A DNA stretch of 64,000 nucleotides, taken from positions 23,433,968 through 23,497,967 of the forward strand of contig CP141141.1 in the NCBI GenBank assembly GCA_035235625.1, read 5' to 3'. The stretch comes from Saururus chinensis (Eukaryota > Streptophyta > Magnoliopsida > Piperales > Saururaceae). Within the stretch, counting starts at the first letter, position 1, and every line of letters begins with the position of its first letter. Positions 23,301 to 35,856 of this stretch are shown one piece after another. A model generated the notes under the pieces. That model worked only from the letters and a program-made list of their open reading frames with translations. It did not search any database and was not told the DNA's origin. Position numbers and translations under genes: made by a program.

Positions 23301-23641
23301 CTCAATTAGGCCACCTAATTAGGTCTCTAAAAATAAATTTCGGAATTCTAATTAATTGGGCCCGCAAAACAAGTTAAATAGCCTAAATACACGTTCAAAT
23401 CGGGTAAATGGGCCCTATATGATATATTCAACTTCGAACAATCATATCTCCCTCATCCGAACTCCGATTCGCTCATTCTTGGTGGCATTTCAAAGCTATT
23501 TCTGTCTACTTTCTAACCACATAGTTTCAGCCATAATTTATATTTAGGGAGGAATTTATTCTACTAAGAATGTCAATGGGTCAAACACCCTATTTTCCAC
23601 GTATTTAATTTTCGAAACCTAGGAAAATTCAAGATATTACA
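20302..23641. mobile_element. D: 3.34-kb solo LTR
   Basis: It begins TGTCACAACCCAGATT and ends CAAGATATTACA, flanked by an exact duplication GTCAC (20,297-20,301 and 23,642-23,646). No gag or pol motif is present inside and the start sequence does not recur internally, so it is read as a solo LTR of a large-LTR gypsy family. It has an AT-rich left half and a GC-rich island at 22,540-22,960. Overlapping frames of 154 (minus) and 145 (plus) codons cross that island but show no domain. Confidence 0.85.
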
Positions 23642-23664
23642 GTCACGACATTGCTTCTAGTTCA

Positions 23665-24997
23665 TGTGAGTTTAATATTTGTCTAAACTAGTGAATCACC
23701 ACATTGGCCATAGTCCAAATACCTAGCTAGATTAAATAATTACAAGTTATGGCCTCAATTATGCAGGAATTTATGAAAAAAAAACTAGCGCAAACCTGAT
23801 GATCAAGCAATTAAACACTCAAACCACAATTATGTTCACAAACATGCAATTGCCACATCAAACACACATTTTTACATGGAAACACAACAAGGGAAAAAAC
23901 CACGCAGCCACTCTCTGGCTAAATCAATGAACTATGGATGCACAACTTAAAAGACACAATGCTACCAACCTGTACCCCAACACTAGAATTACCTTCTCTA
24001 GATAAAGTTGTTGGCCATCAAGTCTCCTCTTTGATCCTTGGCACTTTTTCCTTTGATCTTACTATTTGTCTTCTCCAAAGAACTTCTGAAATCAAATCCC
24101 TCCTTGATTTGTTGATTAGAAGTTTCTTCAACCTCCCTTGTGAAGAGCTCCTCTTTAGCTCTTTTGTGTAATGATTTGTGATGTGTACTAAATACTCACA
24201 CTTCACCTCTCATTAATTTTTCTCAAAGTTTTAGATGAAATAGGGAAGAACTATTAGCATGAAGCACTCTTTTTTCACTCATAATTTTTGTTTCCCCTTG
24301 TGTTATTTCATCCAAAACTAACCTTTAAATAGTCCCAAGTGGCTTGGTTTTAGTCTCCTAGTTGGAAAGTAACTCATTGGGACTTTCTTAAACTAGGTAA
24401 CTAGGCATAGATCAATGGATCGTTTCATATGGCGATCGATCATTCCTTGTATGTTCAAATCTAGACACCGAATCAATCAATCCTTCATACAAAATTATCT
24501 ATCGATCAAGGTATTATAATTTGCCATGCAAGCACTGACCAATCCTTATAAGCATGTGATCGATCATTCAGGATACTGTGGTGGACAATTACACAACCGA
24601 TTAATCTCTTGTTTAATTGTTCGATCAATTTATCAACTGTAAAAATTCCAAAGAACATTTATACCTGATTGATCTTTTCCTCAAGGCTGATCAATTTCTT
24701 ATGAACGATTATTGTGATTTTTTTCTTTTTGTCCAAAAAACTTTCTAAGTTTTTTCAAATTAAAATCTATGGATTTTATGCATGTGAGTATGTGTAAAAT
24801 TTACCTTGAATCATAACATTCTGTTTAGTTTTCCATTTGAAATTAAGAACCTATTAGCTCATCTTTTTCAGGTCAATCAATTACAAATTTGATTTTGATC
24901 ACATCACTAATCTAATTAGATTAACATACACAATTGGATATAATTTTGATAATTGAAATAAAGTCAATTACAAGATATATCCCAATATGTTTTAACA
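23665..24997 (-). mobile_element. S3 3' LTR (1,333 bp)
   Basis: The + strand runs from TGTGAGTTTAATATTTG to CCCAATATGTTTTAACA. This is the cleanest LTR of the family in the window and the best reference for the others. GATCGATCATTC, GATCAATC and GATTGATC words cluster at 24,410-24,700. Confidence 0.85.
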
Positions 24998-25012
24998 ATC
25001 TTCCCCTTTGGT
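24998..25012 (-). other. S3 polypurine tract
   Basis: ATCTTCCCCTTTGGT on the + strand is a purine run on the element's strand directly before the LTR start TGTTAAAACAT. It matches the S6 tract at 8,751. Confidence 0.75.
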
Positions 25013-25474
25013 GGTTTTCGGACAAGCTCTACAAGTTATGAAAAGAAAAAATTACAGTTCATGACAATATAATGCATGGACTTTCACTTGTACAAAACAT
25101 ATACTTGATAAACTAAGACTTACTAAGACCATTTGAAATTAATATTGAAAAGCCTTGAACCTATTCTTACCCTACACGCTTAAACGAAAATTATTTGAGT
25201 ATGAAGTGAGCACAATTACATTGATTTTCCATAATTGCTTATCCTCCTTTTTGTATGAATTAGTCAAACAATGAATCAAAAGCATAGAAAATACTCAATA
25301 AAGCACATGTCAAGTAAATAACCATTAAGACATAAGAAGATAAACTAGAATCAACAATTATCTCAAAATAATATATAGTCAAACAACCATCAGTTTCACA
25401 ATACATAAAAGTATCCAATAGAGTACATATCATGAACTAAAATATTTTTATCAAGAACAACATACTTATAAAAA

Positions 25475-26570
25475 TCATAAAAAACATTCATCAACAGAAT
25501 CTTCAGCATCATCACCTACAACATCAGCACCATCATCCACATCATCACTAGCATCGTCCCCCTCAATTGCATCATCCTCAGATGACTTAGATTAGAGTGA
25601 GTTAAGATGAACTAAATCCTCTAGCTAATTAAATCTCTAATGCTTAGAATCCATAAATTGACGGTGGAGAGCCATAGCCTCATCGCATGTCATGTAGTGT
25701 GGAGCATCTACATTGGCATGTGATCGTCTGTGCTAGGTTGGTCTCTCCTCATCATCAACATCAGGCATCTGCTCATCCTCTTACTCACAAATCTAGGTTC
25801 TATTGTGCAAATGGATCCCATGAATCACTGCATCATTAATCGATCCCATGCTAGTCTGTGTCATCTCACCTAGAGGAATCCAACATGCTATGACTGAAAG
25901 ATCCTCGACAGAATGTAAGGAAATACTAACATCTTGCGAGTATGACCGTTCAAGAATTTCATGATGCGTCCAAAATAACCGATGACAAATCCAAGTCAAC
26001 TCCCTCCTCAACCACAAGATACAAAATCTGTACCATGGTCCGATGTTCTTGCTCCTTCCTTGCGCTTCAGATATTGTACTATGCAACTATGTGGAGAAGA
26101 CAAAATGTCCCAAATGGAAGTGTCCAGAAGTCTATTGTGCCTAGTTTCTTGAGTCTCCCAGTGATCACACTGTCATCTAGCATTTGAAATCCCTCAAAAG
26201 TCATATATTGAAATGCCCCTTGATGTACTCATGTGACAACGGCTATGATGACGGCAATGATAATCACTCTTGATCCAATGACCACACCTGTGAGGTTCAA
26301 ATCATCCAGGGAACACATGGATGTGTAACATTGTCGAATGAGTCTAGGGTACACAAGTGGCGGAGTGACGGTGATAAACTCTATAGCCAATCTAATGAGG
26401 ATGGGCTCCCAACAAGGTAATCCCAGTGGAGAACAACCTAAACACTACTGATCGCTTAAAGCAAATCAGCATGTCATTTGGCTAAAGCAGAGAACGATGC
26501 TTAGGAAGTGCTTGGCTAAGGAGGGGTGGAGGTTTTCTTGCTCCTAGCCACCTAAAAGTTTTATAAAACC
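25475..26570 (-). pseudogene. S3 ORF2, unknown protein with acidic tail
   Basis: Read on the minus strand after the spacer. Recognisable blocks, also seen in S4, include a short motif IPLGEMTQTSMGSINDAVIH (about 25,820-25,880). The C-terminal end is very acidic, with SSEDDAIEGDDASDDVDDGA at about 25,520-25,580. I do not recognise the family. ORFs of this general type, globular with an acidic end, occur in some plant non-autonomous LTR elements and in env-like positions, but that is only a resemblance. It is a broken fossil with several breaks. Confidence 0.55.
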
Positions 26571-26574
26571 TAGT

Positions 26575-28330
26575 GATAAGCAATATTTAAGCAAGAATGA
26601 AAGTAATTAAACATCCTAGAAAATTTCAAACTTTTTAAAATTTAAAATAAAATTTGCCCAAATTTTGAATTTATGAAAATACCCCCCGTGAAAAACTATA
26701 CCCAATTGATCCTAAATTTTAATATGTTGTAGATATGAAAGAGATAACAACTTTGGCAACTACTGCCTATTTTAACTAGAAATCCACAAAATTTTAAAAT
26801 CCCCAATTTGGGCACATTTTCAAACCTTCAATATGAAAAATCGTTCAAATCTCAAGATTAAACAAATGAAATCAGTTGTAACATTGCATAAACATAAATC
26901 TCGCAATTTCAAAAAACCCAGTAGTTCAAAAACATTGAAAACGGCTTGAAATCTCCTTAAAATCAAAATTTTGGGCTCCGTTACTTACCTTCACTGCTAT
27001 GAATTTGATCAATTGATGTTCACTTCTAGCAATAAAAGCTCAAAGACATGCCAAAGAAGCTTCCGCCTCACCTCCCTATCCTCACTAAGAGTGTAGAAGC
27101 GAATGTTCAGGCACGAATTGTAAGGCTAGCGATAGATTGCCCGATAGGTGCAATCTATTACCCAATAGGTACGATTGATCACTTTTGAAGATTTTTCAAG
27201 TATTCGTTGAGAATTTAAAAAGATACCAATAAATACAAATGTTCCAAAACAATCATTTTATGTTGAAAGCACCTCATTTTGTCATATAGAACCTCAAAAT
27301 AAAAACTAAACAAGATAAAATACCAAATGTTGAGCCCTTTGAATGACTTTCATTATTTGGACATTCAAATCAAGTACATCAATAGATTGATGGTTAGTTA
27401 TACCTCTCTCTGGATTAGTCTTCTCCATTAGATTCTGAATTTTAATCATCATTTCTTCAATTTAACATTTTAATTCTCTTTTATTGAAATTTTAAGAAAC
27501 CATCAATTTTAACTCTTGTCTCTTTCAATCATGAATTTCACAAGGTCCTTCTTATTCAAAAGAGACAAAATCCTCTAGACTCTAACAAAAAAAGTTCTCA
27601 TTTTTTACATGGATTCTATTTACATCAATTTTTCTAAAAAGAGAAAATAAAACATGAAGATCAAATATTTGCCCAAGCCTTTTATAATTATTTTCATTCC
27701 ATTTTTCTAGGGCATTGGCTTTTTCTGAATCCTCTCAACTTGCATCATTATTTTTTATGTTGTATGCATTTTTTATAAAAAAAGTAAATCATTTACAAGA
27801 TCATGATACATTAGAAGGATTTTTTAAGCCTTTTGATTCCATGATAGAAGTCTAGCATGCTCCTCTAATTAGGTCTCAAGACTCCATTAGAATATATACC
27901 CTTAAGTCAATAAGTGTTCATGAATTATCTCTTGAGTTTCATTCTTGAATTTAACTTGAGCTAATCATGATGTGTACAAGGTTTTGGAAAACAAATAACT
28001 CCAACATCAAGAAAAAAAAAAGCAGAAAGATCTTCACTCTGCTTGATGCATTCCTCTCTTAATTAAAGTAAATTGAGCATACATTATGGTGTTTTCAACT
28101 TAATTGACAATTAACAACCTTTAATCTAAGAGCAGAACATTAAAAAACTATAAAAACAAGCTATGAACTAAAACATTAACTAATTTTTTTGCGATTATGA
28201 AATTTGTCTATTATTTAGGCTTTTTATTCAAAACCATTGAAGAAAAACCAAGCAAGAAAAAAACACAGTAAAATGAAAACAAAACTAGTGAAAACATTGG
28301 CATGTCCAAAAGATAGAAAGAATTAACTCA
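26575..28330 (-). mobile_element. S3 AT-rich spacer between gag and ORF2
   Basis: About 1.75 kb of AT-rich DNA, collinear with the S6 spacer. Shared landmarks are ATTAAACATCCTAG at 26,610 against 11,690, GGCACGAATTGT at 27,111 against 12,236, and ATGGTGTTTTCAACTTAATT at 28,085 against 13,247. No reading frame is recognised. Confidence 0.65.
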
Positions 28331-28339
28331 TGGACACTT

Positions 28340-30282
28340 GACACATCACCTCTGAGTATAGATCTTTTCCTCCTTAGCCTTGGTTAACCAATCATTCCTA
28401 ATGCATTCTATGGGCTTCTTGCCGCGTTTTCCTAATTGATCCTTCAAGGATTGAAAATCAATCTTTCTAATCCACACTCTTTTCATCTTATGAGCTTAAA
28501 ATTTGTGTGGCAATCTAGGTTTCTCTTGTTTAGGGATATGTTTTCTCAACTTTCTCCTAAGGTTTGTCTTGTTTGGGTGGTTGTTAGGGAGCTCAAACTT
28601 CGTGTGATTCTCCTTATGACATATGTCACAAATCAGCAAAGCACTAGCTTTTATTTTGATCATTGTCCCTACTCTAGGCTTTAGTAGGGTTGGAACTACC
28701 TTTGGTGTGTGATTAGTCTCCTTAACTCTAACAAAGGTAGTTAATTTAGCTTTAGGTGTGTTCCGGATGGCTTAAACCATAATCCCTTTCTATCCTTAGT
28801 AACCAATGTTGATCATGGTCTATAGAGACTTCTTCTCACTCTTGAATCCATCTAGTCTCTTCTTAGAGGACACAAATTCTCTTTGAAGTGTACTAGACTT
28901 CTCTCTCTCACTCTCAAGTTTAGCCTTGAGGTCACCCAATTCACTCACCAACCTAGTGCTCAACACATGTAACCTATTGGACTCTTGAGAAGTAATTTCA
29001 AGCTTCTCAACTCATCCTCAATTCATTCTCAAGTTTCCTATTAATTCTAGTGAGAAGCATGACTTGTTAAATCAAATTTCTTTGTTCATTGTCTGACTAT
29101 TATTAAGAAGAAGAATCTAAGTAAAATTCCAAGGAGTTTGACTCACAATTGTATTGAAGGTAATGAAGTTATACATTTCATCTTTATCATATGAGTCATC
29201 ATTAGAGAAAGTTATTTAAAGAACTTTACCCTTTTTATTCTTGTCTTGACCCTTTGAATTTCTTAGGTTTTTCATCTAAAAAACTATCACTATTTTAATT
29301 AGAGCATTCTACAGTAAAATGTTTTAATTTCCATGCAAGAAAAATCTCATATTCTTCTTGTCAATCTAGTTAGACGTCTCCTCTGTCTTTTCAAAGTGTT
29401 TTTCTCTCCCTAATGTTTGTCATTTCCTCCCAGCCTTAAATGTCTTATTCCTTAAGAATTTTTTGAATTGTTTCGTCAACCTGATTTTTTGTTCATTATC
29501 ACTCTCTTCTTCATCAAAATCTTCTTCCTCAATTATTTTTAGGGCTTTGGTTCTCTTAGACATTTTCTTTGAAGCTTTTAGAGTAGTTCATTTTCTTTAC
29601 CCTTCTCATACATCTCTCTTTTATGAAAATATGACTCCTCTTACATTTCTAAGATTTTTAAGTTTCCTATCAATTCTTCTATGTCCAAGGTGTCAATTTC
29701 TTCGATTTATTAATTTTATCTACCTTAATCTTGAATTTTGATGGTAAGGACCTAAGAATTTTTCTAACAACAAAATGGTTAGCAATAGGTTTTCTTACTT
29801 GATCACAAGTGTTCACATGTCAGTGATTTTAGCATAGTATTCCGAAATTGTCTTATTCTATCCCATAGATTTTAGCATTTGTAGCCTCCATAGATTTTCA
29901 GAGCCTTAGTTCTTTCATTGTACGTAACTAATTTATCTCATGCAACTTTAACCAACATACAAATAGATATTAACTTATATTGGCTTTTTCCTACAACATT
30001 GAACAGTGCACTCGAGGCCTTAATATTGTAATTACCCAATTTTAATTTAGATTCATCCCTATCACACTCAAGTTTTATGATCTTAGCACCATCGTTATCT
30101 TTGGTCATGGGAGTATTCCAGCCTTTAATCATAGCTCTCCAAATATAATCATCAAGTGCTTGAATAAAGGCTCGTATCTTATCCTTCCAACAAGAGCAAT
30201 TTTGATCATCAAACAAAGGTGGTTTGTTCGTGGGGTAGCCCAAATCTTCATGTTCAATAATATTAGAGTTTGAATTAGACAT
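28340..30282 (-). pseudogene. gag: S3 gag, Ty1/copia (Sirevirus) type
   Basis: It starts at 30,282 with MSNSNSNIIEHEDLGYPTNK, then PPLFDDQNCSCWKDKIRAFI and KLGNYNIKASSALFNVVGKS, the layout of copia Gag. The C-terminal part, about 28,840-29,100, is a charged coiled-coil region. Further left ICDICHKENHTKFE (about 28,590-28,635) marks the zinc-knuckle region. About 640 codons in span, long as in Sirevirus Gag. It is broken with many breaks. Confidence 0.8.
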
Positions 30283-30440
30283 GACAAACCATTAAGAGGA
30301 AATCACAAGATAAAACAATCCCCATGCAAGTGAGAATTTCTACCAAAAGTAAACATATCAATAATAAGCAAAACTAATAAAAACTAAGAATGAAAAGAAT
30401 GCAAATTGATAGCAGATAACATCACATGATCTTAAACACC

Positions 30441-30453
30441 CTTAGCTACCAAT
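30441..30453 (-). other. S3 primer-site region
   Basis: CTTAGCTACCAAT on the + strand lies directly beside the LTR edge TTTGAATTTAATATTC and matches the same site in S4 (CAGCTACCACT, 52,078-52,088) and S1 (AGCTACCACT, 5,941-5,950). Confidence 0.65.
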
Positions 30454-31216
30454 TTTGAATTTAATATTCATCTATACAAGAGAATACCACATTGCCCATA
30501 TTCCAAATACTTAACTAGAGTAAAGAACCACAAGTTATGGTCTCAATTGTGCATGAATTTATAGCTAAAAAACTAGCACAAACCTAATGATCAAGCAATT
30601 AAATACTCAAACTACTATCAAGTACACAAGCATGCAATCACCATATGAAACACACTGATTTTACGAGGAAACCAAACAAGAAAAAAATCCAAACGACCTA
30701 TAGATAAAGGTATTACAATCTACCATTCAAGCATTGATCAGTCATTCTAAGCTTGCAATTGATCATTCAATTTATTGTGATGGATGAATACAAAACCGAT
30801 TGATCTCTTGTTCATTTGTCCGATCGATTAATCAATTGTGAAAAAATCTCGAGAACATCAATACCCGATCTATCTTTTCCTTGAGGCCAATTGATCGCTT
30901 ATAAATAATTATTATGATTTTCCTCCTTTTTGTCGTCAACACTCAAAAACACTTTCAGAGAATTTTCTAATTAAAATCTAGGTATTTTGTGCATGTGAGT
31001 GTGTGTAAACTTTACCTTGAATCATAACATTGTTCAGTCTTCCATCTTTAAATCCAGAATTTGTTAGCTCCTCTTTTTAAGTAAATTAATTCTTAATCAA
31101 ACTTTGACAATCACTAATCTAATCAGAATCTAAAGACTTACACATATACAATTAGCTTTTGATTTGATCCTCGAAGTAAAGCCAATTACAAAGACATATC
31201 CTGATATGTTCTAACA
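30454..31216 (-). mobile_element. S3 5' LTR (763 bp)
   Basis: It runs from TTTGAATTTAATATTCATC to ATATGTTCTAACA and aligns with both ends of the S3 3' LTR, but is shorter. Base-level divergence from its partner is high, in keeping with an old insertion. Confidence 0.8.
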
Positions 31217-33111
31217 GTCCACATACCTTGCTAAGGAAAAGAATTACAAGTTATGTCATCTTTGAGTTTAATATCTCTCAAATTATCTATTGAAGACAAT
31301 GACTACGAGATATGGCCTCATTGTGCAGAATTTTCTTATATAGTAGAAACCTAAATTAATCAATCACAAATGTAAACCAGTCATTCTTTATTTGAGAAAC
31401 ATTTCAAAACTTCTTTTTTTTGTTTCTAACTCGTTTTAAGTCCGATTCGAGTTGTTTAAAAGACATTCTTAGCTAATTTAAGGGTGTTCTACACAATAGA
31501 AGCATCCATTCCTCGAGTTAGTGACCTTATAAGGGAGAAATGCCCTGGCACAAGAGGAGACTTTGCCCATCAATTGTGAGCCTCAAAAGGAGTTTTTGTA
31601 GTCGTTCTAAGTCAGTTTTCTTTTGTTCAAGAGGCATTCTTACCTAAATCGAGTGTGTCAGACATCGTGGTGGGGTTATTTTCCTAGTTGGAGACCAGCA
31701 AAACTCCAGAAGTGGACATCCAATTTCGTGGTGTCCGGTTTATCGACTTCGAACATGCACGAAAAGCGAGGTAGGGGCTTTTATCCTTTCTTAAGGCATA
31801 ATTATGAACTTTGGTTGTGTTTTGAACTTAATAATTATATGACTCTTGCATGTTATGCATTAGAGGTTACTTTCAAGTTATAATTTATGATTTATGCACA
31901 TATATTCGATCTGTCAAATGGTTAATCGTTGAGATAGAATATGATTTATGTATCATATGTTTATTATGCTGTTATGTATATTTGATTAGTCGAATGATTA
32001 GACTCTAGAAGCGGATATGTTTTATATACAACATGTTTTACAATTACCTCATATATAATAGTTTGATCGAATGTTTATCCGAGAATTTTGATATAAATTA
32101 TAAATGTTGGAGCATGTGAGATAGTGACAAACTAGCTTCGCCACTTTTTTCATTGCGAATGAATACAGTATGTTTGAAAGACGGTTTTAGAGGACTCGTC
32201 CTTGTTGAAAGGATGATTCTCAAGATTATTTTTGAAAAGACGTATAAGCATGGTGATTGAGTCACTGAAGCGGGACAAAGAAGGGGTAACTGTCTCATTG
32301 GAATGAGGGACCTACCTTGCCTTTGTAGTCATTGATAGTGACGCTCCCATGGCTTGTAGAGCCGGAGCTAGGGTTTTCAAATGGGTAAACATTGGAATAG
32401 AATGTTTTAAAGGAAAACAACCTTTTTTGGAGTCTGGGAACTCTAGGATATTTTGATTGAATCTGGGATTCAAGAGTGTTTTCGTAGTTCCGGAGCTATT
32501 GTTGGGCGCCCCAATAGAGCTTCGTTGACTAGATAAGGGCACATTTAATCCGGTTCGGAATCGGATGCACAATACCTAATTTAGCCTAGTAAGCCCCTAA
32601 TGAAGGGCAAGACCTCTGATTAGCCCCTAACGAAGGGCACATATCAAGGCTATGTGCTCTAGGGTAGTGTAATGTCCCTAAATTTTTTACGATTTTCTGT
32701 GATTTTCCTGCTATTTTCTAGTCATTTTCGGCGGGAAAATGTGATGCTTTGGCGTATTCATATTCATATTTGTATATTTTCCCCCTGTATTTATACCCGT
32801 AGAGTCGGGTGTGGGGCTTAGTCGCAGGCCGCGGGCCATAGGCTTTGCTACGCACTTACGGCGCAAATTTTGGGGGTACAACGCATAACTGGGAGGTTAA
32901 CGCGCATTAGGGACATGGATGTAAAAATAAAAAAGAAGTTATATAAGATATGAATCCAAAGATCGGATTCCAGAAACGAGAGTCCAATAACTTTTTTTGA
33001 CGTCCAGTGACTTCGGAGAGAAACCTGAGGCTGATTTCGGTCGCACCGTTCTCCCTCCTCCGTCGTCGGATTCCGCCGATTCTTGTCAGGATCCTCCTTG
33101 TCTCACCGCCA

Positions 33112-33400
33112 CGAATCCGTAGGTACTGGCTATGACTGCCACCATGGCCTCTTCGCTCCTCCATGAGGTACCGAACCTTTTTCGGGTTTTTTCTCCTTCA
33201 AATCCTGCTTTTGAGCTGTGGGGGTGCGATTTTGATGTCGTTTGCGGCCGCCCTCAACTAGACTTATGTTTGTTTGGCCGCTAGGAACCCATAGGTGCTA
33301 GCTAGAGCCGCCGCCATGCTTTCTTCGCTCCATGGTGAGCTACCGGCACTTTGGTCCGGTTTTGTTTCATTTTCCATCTCACTGTCTGTGGGATTTCTTT
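33112..33400. repeat. Degenerate direct repeat in LTR B
   Basis: The stretch from GAATCCGTAGGTACTGGCTA (33,112) is repeated from GAACCCATAGGTGCTAGCTA (33,286). Both continue with GCCACCATGG- or GCCGCCATGC-like sequence and CTTCGCTCC. The spacing is about 174 bp. Confidence 0.65.
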
Positions 33401-34409
33401 TGAGACACCGGGATTTCCGGTCATCGTCGGGACACCAGATGGACTCCATCTAGCCTACCTCGACCCAGTGTCGGTAGGGGGCTTCCGTTTCCGACCCCGC
33501 CCCACCCCTATTGTCTTGCTCCGCCCGATTAGACACTTTGGGTGCGTCTCGAGTCGTTGCCATTGGCGAGCCGTCGGCCATTTGGCCATCATGGGCTCTA
33601 CCCCGGCTCGGTGACAGTGAGGGTCAGCCCCACTTGGCCAATTACACCTCCGCTCAGAATGGGTTACTTACCCTGCCCTATATCGTGCGAGATGCACAAC
33701 CACCTACACTACGTGTGTTAGTTGTGGGTGGCAATAGGCGATGTCGCCATTTCGATTGGCCACTACATCTTGGCCTTAGCTCTACCGCCCTTATGTGGGC
33801 CATGGGCCGCTTCCGTTCAGCCCTCTCCCCCGCCCCTTTGGGCCGCATGTGTACGTAGTCGCGTGTGCATGTGGCCACGCACGTGTTTCAGGGCTTAGGC
33901 GCCGCTTTTGAGCCGCCTGACCATCGGTTGGCTTTGCCACCGAGTGGAGTTGACACATAGCCCTCCACCACCTCTCCTCTGTCCTTGAGCATCGCCCCGT
34001 GCTCTCCGCCCGAATGTGGGCCCTTGTTGATACGAAATTGTCACCGTTGGGTGCTGTCCACGGCCGATTTCGACGTTTTGTGGCAGGCTGAGCACGTCTT
34101 AGCCACCGGCCGATCTTCAGTGAGTACACCCTCGACATCTGGTCGCACCGCCATTCTTGTGGGCTTGACTTTTCTCCTGGCAGCCCTAGTGTGCCACCGT
34201 AGATCGCGGGTTTTGCCGCATTGATTCTGACACCTTGTTTGGCCGTGATTGTTTTCGACACTTCTTAAAATCCTCGAGACAATAGCTCTCTCCACTTGGC
34301 AAAGCTATTGGCCGCCAACTCCGCCGCCGACGCCACCACCGTCGTATGCTTGCCATCAAACGTCATGATTACGAGGTAGGGGAGCTTTGAACTCGTAATT
34401 TCATGATAG

Positions 34410-35835
34410 TGGTGTTACGTCCGAATCAAGACTATAAAGAAGTCAAATTCAGATTTTTTTACTTGCCAATTGTAGTAGACAAGGTCGATCCACAAGGAAA
34501 GCCTTGTGTAACAAAGAGAATGATTACGAAAAAATAGAGAAAATAAAAAATCAAGAAAGAATGAGTAGAAGAATATTGAGGCAATATAGAGTTAAGAAAT
34601 CGAGATGAGAAAACACTAATGCATTAAGGATCATTGTAACATCTAATGATGTTCTTCATGTATCATGTTATCTCAGTTAGAATCGAATGAAAATTCTATC
34701 TAACCGGAAGATATGAACATTAAAATTGAAAATAAAGATAGAAATGCTTTGGATAGATGAAGGATAAAAAAATAATTGTCTCTTAAAGATTTCTATGTAT
34801 CCAAATCACAAAAGATCAAAAAGGAGAGCCTTCAAGCATCTTATGTATCCAAATCACAAAGAAACAAGAAGAAGAACAATATTAAATAAACATCACTTCA
34901 ACTAAACAATACTTACATGAAACCATTGATGAAACATGAATTGAACTCCATTAAATTGTTATAAATCACCTCTAGCCTTAACTTGAGAGCTTAGAAAGCC
35001 ATTACAATATAACTAAAACAAAAATACAATATGAGAGAAGAAAATAGGAGAGAAGAGTCCAAAGAGGAGGGGATCAGTCATTTATCACGTCCACCCCTCT
35101 ATTTATAAGAATAGAAGGGGTTGCTTCAAAGAGGAAAGTGAAATCATATTTCTAGATTGCATCCTGATTGATTGCCTGATTGGTTGCTTCTTTGGCAATG
35201 ATTAGATACTAATGATTTATTTAGGAAATAAGTATCTTTGAATCTTCCTTTAGTCAACCAATCAGCCTCCTTGTCTTTCCTTATGTGTATCAATCATAAT
35301 CAATGAAAATATTTTTTATGTGCTGGCCTCGGGTTAGTTTACTAGCTGTCTCTTTGCATGCCAAATTCGACCCATGAATCTTCGGAATTTGGAATTTCTT
35401 CCTGAAATATCATTTGTAGCTATGAACGTCTTCTTTCCAATGCCACCAAAATCGTATTTATCTGAATTATACACAAAAAGATATGATTGAAATACTAAGG
35501 CTCTGTCAATCTGTCCGAATAAGCTTCTTTCCTAATTTAGTCCTCTTCATACAAATCTCAAATCAAATGGGTCCACAAGGTTGTGTTCGCCCATTCCATG
35601 CATGTTTAGACCATTAGGAGCCCATTCTTAACTTTTAAATAGCTTTGGGTAGATGGGTTTTACTTCCTCTTCTACTTAGATCCTGTTAAAGCCTATTTAG
35701 ACATATATAAACTCAATTAAGGTCCAACTAACTTATTCAAAACATAATTAGCCCAAATCAGCAATAAATTAACACAAAATAGGATTGCAATTCAAATTTT
35801 GAAAACATTTAATTGAACATTATTTTAGTACATCA
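34410..35835 (-). mobile_element. Athila G 3' LTR (1,426 bp)
   Basis: It is the downstream LTR in element orientation, adjacent to the polypurine tract at 35,836. On the element's strand it starts TGATGTACTAAAATAATG and ends ACGTAACACCA. A TATA-like TTATAAAT on the minus strand (35,101-35,108) lies in the expected promoter position. Confidence 0.9.
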
Positions 35836-35856
35836 AATACCCCCAAACCTACTTTT
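35836..35856 (-). other. Athila G 3' polypurine tract
   Basis: On the element's strand the sequence AGTAGGTTTGGGGGTATT immediately precedes the LTR start TGATGTAC. GAGGACTAGC lies about 10 bases upstream. Confidence 0.85.

Larger units (their letters stand above)
23665..31216 (-). mobile_element. S3: two-LTR, non-autonomous Sirevirus-like element
   Basis: The 3' LTR is 23,665-24,997, the polypurine tract 24,998-25,012, ORF2 about 25,475-26,570, the spacer 26,575-28,330, gag about 28,340-30,282, the primer-site region 30,441-30,453 and the 5' LTR 30,454-31,216. Flanks are GTTCA (23,660-23,664) and GTCCA (31,217-31,221), a duplication with one mismatch. The element is 7.55 kb. Its LTRs differ at about 20% over the first 110 aligned bases, which implies something near 8 million years or more at 1.3e-8 per site per year. 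It has both LTRs but many breaks. No protease, integrase or RT motif is seen. Confidence 0.85.

Noticed and set aside
25793-26086. 97-codon minus-strand frame as a host gene
   Set aside because: It lies inside S3 between spacer and polypurine tract and matches the ORF2 region of S4, so it belongs to the element.
33511-34295. Long overlapping open frames on both strands (up to 156 codons)
   Set aside because: They lie in the GC-rich half of LTR B, overlap each other in several frames and have no recognisable domain. LTR A has the same region without keeping those frames.
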